DNA from: Synergistaceae bacterium
GTDB taxonomy: Bacteria > Synergistota > Synergistia > Synergistales > Synergistaceae
Direction of reading: 5' to 3'
NCBI GenBank assembly: GCA_031269915.1
Contig: JAISYN010000202.1
Span: 1-32,065 of the forward strand
DNA length: 32,065 bases
Under the pieces are notes generated by a model that did not search any database, was not told the origin of the DNA, and was given only the letters and a program-made list of their open reading frames with translations. Positions 27,941 through 32,065 of this stretch are shown here, one piece after another. The stretch's first letter is position 1, and every line of letters begins with the position of its first letter. A program made the position numbers and the translations under genes.

Positions 27941-27971
27941 GCGCGGCTTCGGGCATTACCCGGGGCCGCGC
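27941..27971 (+). terminator. intercistronic hairpin between binding-protein and permease genes
   Basis: A 13-bp stem with two G-T wobbles and no mismatch: GCGCGGCTTCGGG (27941-27953), loop CATTA, then CCCGGGGCCGCGC (27959-27971). It starts 12 bp after the binding-protein stop and ends 13 bp before the permease GTG. No T-run follows, so it is more likely an mRNA-stabilising or translation-limiting element than a terminator. Confidence 0.7.
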
Positions 27972-27984
27972 CCGGTGATATGCC

Positions 27985-28911
27985 GTGGCAAGATACATAG
28001 TTAAGCGCATTTTCGCGGCGATTCTCTCGATGTTCATACTCGTCACCGCGACGTTTTTCCTGATGCACGCCGGTCCCGGCAACCCGTTCACCCAGGGGGA
28101 GCAGAAGAACGTTCCCGCGCGGGTGCTCGAAAGCCTGCGCGCGAAATACGGGCTGGATCAGCCAGTGTGGAAGCAGTATATTTCGTACATGAAGGGCGTG
28201 CTCCGCGGCAACCTGGGGTATTCGTTCAAAAAGCTGAATTACACAGTAAACGAGCTGATAGAGAGCGGTTTCCCCGTGTCGGCGCTGGTCGGTTTTCTGG
28301 CGGTAACCGCCGCGCTCCTTATAGGCATACCGCTCGGGATAACGGCGGCCCTGAAACGGGGCGGGTGGATGGATTGGTTTTCCATGATACTCGCCACCAC
28401 GGGCGTCTCCATGCCGGCGTTCGTCATCGCGGTTCTCATGATGTACGTCTTCGCCATGAAACTGAAACTTCTGCCGGTGTACGGTTACGGCTCCGCAAGC
28501 CATCTCGTGATTCCAGTCACGTGTCTCGCGCTGCTTCCCATCGCCTATACGACGAGGCTGATGCGTTCCTCCATGCTGGAAGTCTCGCGGCAGGACTTCA
28601 TCCGCGCGGCCAGGGCGAGGGGCGTAAGCGAGTTCATGGTTATAGCGAAGCATGGCGTGCGAAACTCTATTCTGCCGGTGGTGACGTATGTCGGCCCTCT
28701 TATCGCCGTCATCATGACGGGAAATTTTGTGGTGGAGCGTCTTTTCATGATACCGGGAATCGGGCGCTATTTTGTCTCGGCGGTCTCGGAGCGCGATTAT
28801 TCGGTGATATTGGGCATAACGGTTTTTTACGGCGCTTTCATGCTGGTCTGCACGCTGGCGATGGATATCATTTACGCCATGATAGACCCGCGCGTCAGAT
28901 TTCATAAGTAG
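27985..28911 (+). CDS. dppB: peptide ABC transporter permease, DppB-type
   Basis: One of two inner-membrane channel subunits of the peptide importer, 308 residues with about six membrane segments. It starts MARYIVKRIFAAILSMFILVTATFFLMHAGPGNPF, typical of DppB, and has the cytoplasmic EAA loop RAARARGVSEFMVIAKHGVRNSILPVVTYVG near 205-235. Start is GTG 27985, with only a weak ribosome site partly inside the upstream hairpin, which may lower its expression relative to the binding protein. It is followed by dppC after 12 bp. Confidence 0.92.
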   Translation: MARYIVKRIFAAILSMFILVTATFFLMHAGPGNPFTQGEQKNVPARVLESLRAKYGLDQPVWKQYISYMKGVLRGNLGYSFKKLNYTVNELIESGFPVSALVGFLAVTAALLIGIPLGITAALKRGGWMDWFSMILATTGVSMPAFVIAVLMMYVFAMKLKLLPVYGYGSASHLVIPVTCLALLPIAYTTRLMRSSMLEVSRQDFIRAARARGVSEFMVIAKHGVRNSILPVVTYVGPLIAVIMTGNFVVERLFMIPGIGRYFVSAVSERDYSVILGITVFYGAFMLVCTLAMDIIYAMIDPRVRFHK

Positions 28912-28923
28912 GGAGGAGCTGAA

Positions 28924-29889
28924 ATGCGGAAGAACGCCGGCATGTTTCCCGATCGGCCGGAGCCCGTCTTCAATGGAGAAATACCGGACTGTATGTTCGA
29001 ACCTCTCGGGGAGGAATCTCGCGAAACTGACGTCATAAACAGGAAAAGCCTCTCTTACTGGGGGCAGGCCAAGATGAAAATGGCCTCAGACCCTCTGGCT
29101 ATGGCGGGGCTCGCGGTGATAGCGCTGATGATACTGCTCGCGGCCCTCGGCCCGGTTATGAGGCCCTTTCAATACGACGAACAGAATTATTCCGCCATAA
29201 ATCAGACGCCGAACGCGGAACACTGGTTCGGAACCGACAAGTTCGGCCGCGACCTGTTCGTGCGGGTAGCCTACGGAGCGCGGATAAGTCTGACGGTCGG
29301 CATAGTGGCCGCGTTCGTTAACGTGACGATCGGGGTGATTTACGGGGGTATCTCCGGTTATCTGGGCGGAACGGCGGACATGATAATGATGAGGATAGTC
29401 GATATCATGGACACGATACCGACGCTCCTTTATATAATTCTGGTGATGATCTTTCTCGGGGCGAACGTGCGAAGCATCATAACCGCCCTCTGTCTGTCGT
29501 ATTGGCTCAACACGTCTCGTATGGTGAGGGCGCAGGTTCTTTCGATCAAAGGGCAGGATTTCGTCATGGCGGCCCGGGTCGTCGGAGAAAGCGGCTGGCG
29601 CATATTGACGCGGCACCTGATACCGAACAGCATAGGCCCCATAATCGTCATGGTGACTTTTTTGATACCGCAGGCTATTTTCTACGAGGCTTTTCTGAGC
29701 TTCATCGGGATAGGGATATCCGTTCCCGTGGCCTCGTGGGGAACTCTCGCGAACGATTCGCTCTCCAACATGAACATGTATCCGCATCTCACGATATTTC
29801 CGCTCGCCGCGATAAGCGTCACGATATTCGCGTTCAACTTCGTGGGCGACGGTCTCCGCGACGCGCTCGACCCCAGGCTGAAGCGCTGA
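28924..29889 (+). CDS. dppC: peptide ABC transporter permease, DppC-type
   Basis: The second inner-membrane subunit, 321 residues. After a hydrophilic N-terminus of about 55 residues (longer than usual) comes a first membrane segment AMAGLAVIALMILLAALGPVM, then the family block WFGTDKFGRDLFVRVAYGARISLTVG near 100-125. The EAA loop is MAARVVGESGWRILTRHLIPNSIGP near 215-240. GGGAGGAG lies before ATG 28924. It precedes the two ATPase genes. Confidence 0.92.
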   Translation: MRKNAGMFPDRPEPVFNGEIPDCMFEPLGEESRETDVINRKSLSYWGQAKMKMASDPLAMAGLAVIALMILLAALGPVMRPFQYDEQNYSAINQTPNAEHWFGTDKFGRDLFVRVAYGARISLTVGIVAAFVNVTIGVIYGGISGYLGGTADMIMMRIVDIMDTIPTLLYIILVMIFLGANVRSIITALCLSYWLNTSRMVRAQVLSIKGQDFVMAARVVGESGWRILTRHLIPNSIGPIIVMVTFLIPQAIFYEAFLSFIGIGISVPVASWGTLANDSLSNMNMYPHLTIFPLAAISVTIFAFNFVGDGLRDALDPRLKR

Positions 29890-29905
29890 GGCCCGTCATT
29901 ACGGC

Positions 29906-30889
29906 ATGGCCGGCGGTTCCCTGCTAGAAATAAAAAACCTCAGAACGAGTTTCCGCATATCCGGCGGAGTGGTGCAGGCCGTGCGGGGAGTCGGCCTCTC
30001 GGTCGGCGAAGGAGAATTTTGGGGCATAGTTGGCGAGAGCGGCTGCGGGAAGAGCGTCACGATGCTCTCGGTCATGGGGCTTCTGCCGGAAAACGCGGCT
30101 ATAAGGGCTGATGTCATGGCGTTCGGGGGCAAAGATCTGCTCCGCGCGTCGCCGAGGGAGATGCGAAGCGTCCGCGGAAACGAAATAGGGATGATATTTC
30201 AGGATCCGATGACCAGCCTCGACCCTCTCTACACGATAGGCAATCAATTGATGGAGCCGCTCCGGATACACGGAAAGATGAGCGCGCGCGAGGCGGAGCG
30301 CAGGGCCGTCGAAATGCTGGAGCTGGTGGGGATATCGAGCCCGGCGTCCAGGCTCAAACAGTACCCGCACGAATTTTCCGGCGGGATGCGTCAGCGCGTG
30401 ATGATAGCGATAGCCATGAGCTGCAATCCCAAACTGCTCATAGCGGACGAACCGACGACCGCCCTCGACGTGACCATCCAGGCGCAGATACTCGAGCTGA
30501 TGAAGGACATGAAGGAAAAATCGGGGACGGCGATGGTGCTGATAACTCACGACCTCGGCGTCATAGCCTCGGTCTGTTCGCGCATCGTCGTGATGTACGG
30601 CGGTTTGATCATGGAGGAAGGGGAATGCGAGGACATTTTTTACAGGCCGTTGCACCCGTACACTAAAGGGCTTCTCGCCTCGATTTCGGGCATGGAATCC
30701 GGTACAAAAAAGAAACTCGTCCCCATACCGGGAAGCCCCCCCGATCTGATGAATCCCCCGGCGGGGTGTCCGTTTACCGCGAGATGCGCGTGGGCGATGA
30801 GGATCTGCGCTGCTGCGGCGCCGCGCTCCGCGAACGCGGGCGGGCATTCGGCGGCCTGCTGGCTGTTGCATGGGAGACGCGCGGCATGA
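29906..30889 (+). CDS. dppD: peptide ABC transporter ATP-binding protein, DppD-type
   Basis: A cytoplasmic ATPase of 327 residues that drives peptide import together with the DppF-type protein. Walker A is GESGCGKS at 43-50, Q-loop [13 protein letters not shown], signature [15 protein letters not shown], Walker [15 protein letters not shown] and switch histidine in LITHDLGV. The C-terminal oligopeptide/dipeptide extension with [11 protein letters not shown] is present. Start ATG 29906 has a poor ribosome site 16 bp after the dppC stop, so translation may be coupled. Its stop overlaps the next ATG (ATGA). Confidence 0.92.
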   Translation: MAGGSLLEIKNLRTSFRISGGVVQAVRGVGLSVGEGEFWGIVGESGCGKSVTMLSVMGLLPENAAIRADVMAFGGKDLLRASPREMRSVRGNEIGMIFQDPMTSLDPLYTIGNQLMEPLRIHGKMSAREAERRAVEMLELVGISSPASRLKQYPHEFSGGMRQRVMIAIAMSCNPKLLIADEPTTALDVTIQAQILELMKDMKEKSGTAMVLITHDLGVIASVCSRIVVMYGGLIMEEGECEDIFYRPLHPYTKGLLASISGMESGTKKKLVPIPGSPPDLMNPPAGCPFTARCAWAMRICAAAAPRSANAGGHSAACWLLHGRRAA

Positions 30890-31869
30890 ACGGAGAACTG
30901 CTCGGTGTGCGCGATTTAAAAATGTATTTCGGGATAAGGGACGTATCGTCGTGGTTTGGCCCGCGCCGCATCCTCAAGGCGGTGGACGGCGTTTCCTTCG
31001 GAATCGGGCGCGGCAGGACGTTCGGGCTGGTGGGCGAGAGCGGCTGCGGTAAGACCACCGTCGGCCGGACGATATTGCGTCTCTACCGCCCGACCGGAGG
31101 CGAGATTTTCTTCGGCGGAACCGATATCACGTCCCTCTCCGAGGGGGAATTCTTCCCGTACCGGCGCACAATGCAGATGATATTTCAGGATCCTTTCACC
31201 TCGCTCGATCCCAGGCAGACGGTGGGCGAGATAATCGGCGCGCCGCTGTCGGTTCACAAACTCGTCTCGAACCGCGCCGAACGGAATGAACGGGTGAGAG
31301 AACTTGTCAGCATGGTCGGGCTCAGGAACGATCATATCGGCAGATACCCGCACGAGTTTTCCGGCGGACAGAGGCAGAGGATAGGCATAGCCCGCGCGCT
31401 CGCCTCCATGCCGGAGTTCATAGTCTGTGACGAGCCGGTCAGCGCTCTCGACGTATCCATTCAGGCGCAGATAATCAATTTGCTGGAAGAATTTCAGGAC
31501 ATGTTCGGCCTCGCCTACCTTTTCATCTCCCACGATCTTTCCGTAGTGCGCCATATTTCACACAGGGTGGGCGTGATGTACCTTGGCAACATGGTCGAGT
31601 CGGCTGAAGTGAACGAGCTTTATGGAAACATGCTGCATCCGTACACTAAATCGCTGATGTCCGCCGTCCCTGCGGCGGATCCGATCGCGGCGAAAGCCCT
31701 CCGCAGGATAATACTCGAAGGCGACGTTCCGTCGCCCATCGATCCTCCGTCGGGCTGCCCGTTCCGCACCAGATGTCGCGAGGCCTCGGACGTGTGCGCG
31801 GAGCGAAATCCGCGTATGGCGGACGCGGGAGCGGGGCATATGGTGGCCTGTCACAATGTGACGGCTTGA
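30886..31869 (+). CDS. dppF: peptide ABC transporter ATP-binding protein, DppF-type
   Basis: The partner ATPase, 327 residues. It starts at ATG 30886, overlapping the dppD stop in an ATGA junction; an open frame reaching back to 30766 is only coding sequence of dppD in another frame. Walker [11 protein letters not shown]-loop [13 protein letters not shown], signature [15 protein letters not shown], Walker [15 protein letters not shown] and switch [10 protein letters not shown] are intact, followed by the C-terminal extension with [11 protein letters not shown]. The N-terminal segment [26 protein letters not shown] is typical of DppF/OppF, where the extra loop precedes the Walker A strand. Confidence 0.93.
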   Translation: MNGELLGVRDLKMYFGIRDVSSWFGPRRILKAVDGVSFGIGRGRTFGLVGESGCGKTTVGRTILRLYRPTGGEIFFGGTDITSLSEGEFFPYRRTMQMIFQDPFTSLDPRQTVGEIIGAPLSVHKLVSNRAERNERVRELVSMVGLRNDHIGRYPHEFSGGQRQRIGIARALASMPEFIVCDEPVSALDVSIQAQIINLLEEFQDMFGLAYLFISHDLSVVRHISHRVGVMYLGNMVESAEVNELYGNMLHPYTKSLMSAVPAADPIAAKALRRIILEGDVPSPIDPPSGCPFRTRCREASDVCAERNPRMADAGAGHMVACHNVTA

Positions 31870-31898
31870 GATATTAAAAACGAAGGGATGGCTGAGAT

Positions 31899-32065
31899 AT
31901 GGCGGAAAAATATCCGATAATCGGCATAGGAGCGAATGTCGACGACGATGCGCCCGGCGTTCAGAACATTTACGAGAGTTACGTGGACGCGGTTTACAAC
32001 GCGGGCTGCCTTCCTCTCATAATACCTCTTCCGAACATTTTGCTCAAACGCGAATACGAGGCGCT
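31899..32065 (+). CDS. peptidase C26 / gamma-glutamyl-GABA hydrolase-like protein (partial)
   Basis: The first 55 residues of a class I glutamine-amidotransferase-like protein, cut off by the window end. It reads MAEKYPIIGIGANV, then YESYVDAVYNAGCLPLIIPL, which is the N-terminal pattern of the PuuD/peptidase C26 family, which hydrolyses gamma-glutamyl amide bonds. The catalytic Cys-His-Glu triad lies beyond the edge and cannot be checked. It begins 29 bp after dppF and probably belongs to the same operon, so it would act on imported gamma-glutamyl compounds or peptides. No strong ribosome site is adjacent. Confidence 0.72.
   Translation, partial: MAEKYPIIGIGANVDDDAPGVQNIYESYVDAVYNAGCLPLIIPLPNILLKREYEA

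Noticed and set aside
26492-28905. Long minus-strand open frames (335 and 338 codons) opposite the peptide transporter genes
   Set aside because: They mirror GC-rich codons of dppA and dppB on the other strand, with low-complexity Arg/His/Val composition and no ribosome sites.
29924-30871. Minus-strand open frame of 315 codons opposite dppD
   Set aside because: The sense strand carries intact Walker A, signature and Walker B motifs; the antisense product is Arg/His-rich with no motif.
30766-30885. N-terminal extension of the DppF-type ATPase
   Set aside because: The extra 40 residues are dppD coding sequence in another frame; the ATGA overlap at 30886 gives a family-length protein.

Overview
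This window is a bacterial chromosomal segment, probably from a Synergistota (Synergistetes) relative. That assignment is an inference from gene content (ornithine racemase, oligopeptide ABC transport next to a class I glutamine-amidotransferase-like peptidase, a FIST protein paired with a hybrid kinase) and from heavy use of ATA and AGG codons. It is not a phylogenetic result. No rRNA, tRNA or CRISPR array was seen.

Layout. (A) 1-7,970: an N-terminal fragment of a large serine recombinase abuts a visibly AT-richer, minus-strand sugar operon. Its order is substrate-binding protein, permease, two-domain ATPase and second permease, then, after a gap with its own promoter-like sequence, an RpiR-type regulator and an FGGY kinase. 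The kinase stop codon lies in recombinase-derived sequence. (B) 7,970-11,490: a PlsC-type acyltransferase converges on a minus-strand trio of membrane protein, ornithine racemase and DtxR-type metalloregulator. (C) 11,491-18,896: plus-strand PLP aminotransferase, an unrecognised 149-residue protein, a membrane-bound CapD/PglF-type nucleotide-sugar dehydratase, a FIST sensor and a hybrid histidine kinase. A ~55-bp repeat precedes both the FIST gene and the kinase gene. (D) 18,960-20,378: a lone cobyrinate a,c-diamide synthase on the minus strand. (E) 20,678-26,092: a two-gene cassette of a TerB/TerB-C-like protein and a 1,541-residue protein. The latter has a BrxC/BrxD (DUF2791)-type P-loop ATPase joined through an acidic linker to about 920 residues of unrecognised helical and beta-rich sequence. 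(F) 26,345-end: a complete dipeptide/oligopeptide ABC operon (SBP, two permeases, two ATPases) running into a peptidase C26 gene cut by the window edge.

The most interesting part is cassette E. It resembles the Ter-linked DUF2791 ATPase systems predicted to act in DNA processing or phage defence, but has no TerB-N domain and no adjacent SF2 helicase, and the ATPase is fused to a very large uncharacterised module. It has a promoter-like box in front, a 3-nt gap between its genes and a good intrinsic terminator behind, so it looks like a self-contained unit.

Other points: both ABC operons carry a strong perfect or near-perfect hairpin directly after the binding-protein gene. Several palindromes and inverted repeats lie in regulator or sensor promoter regions.
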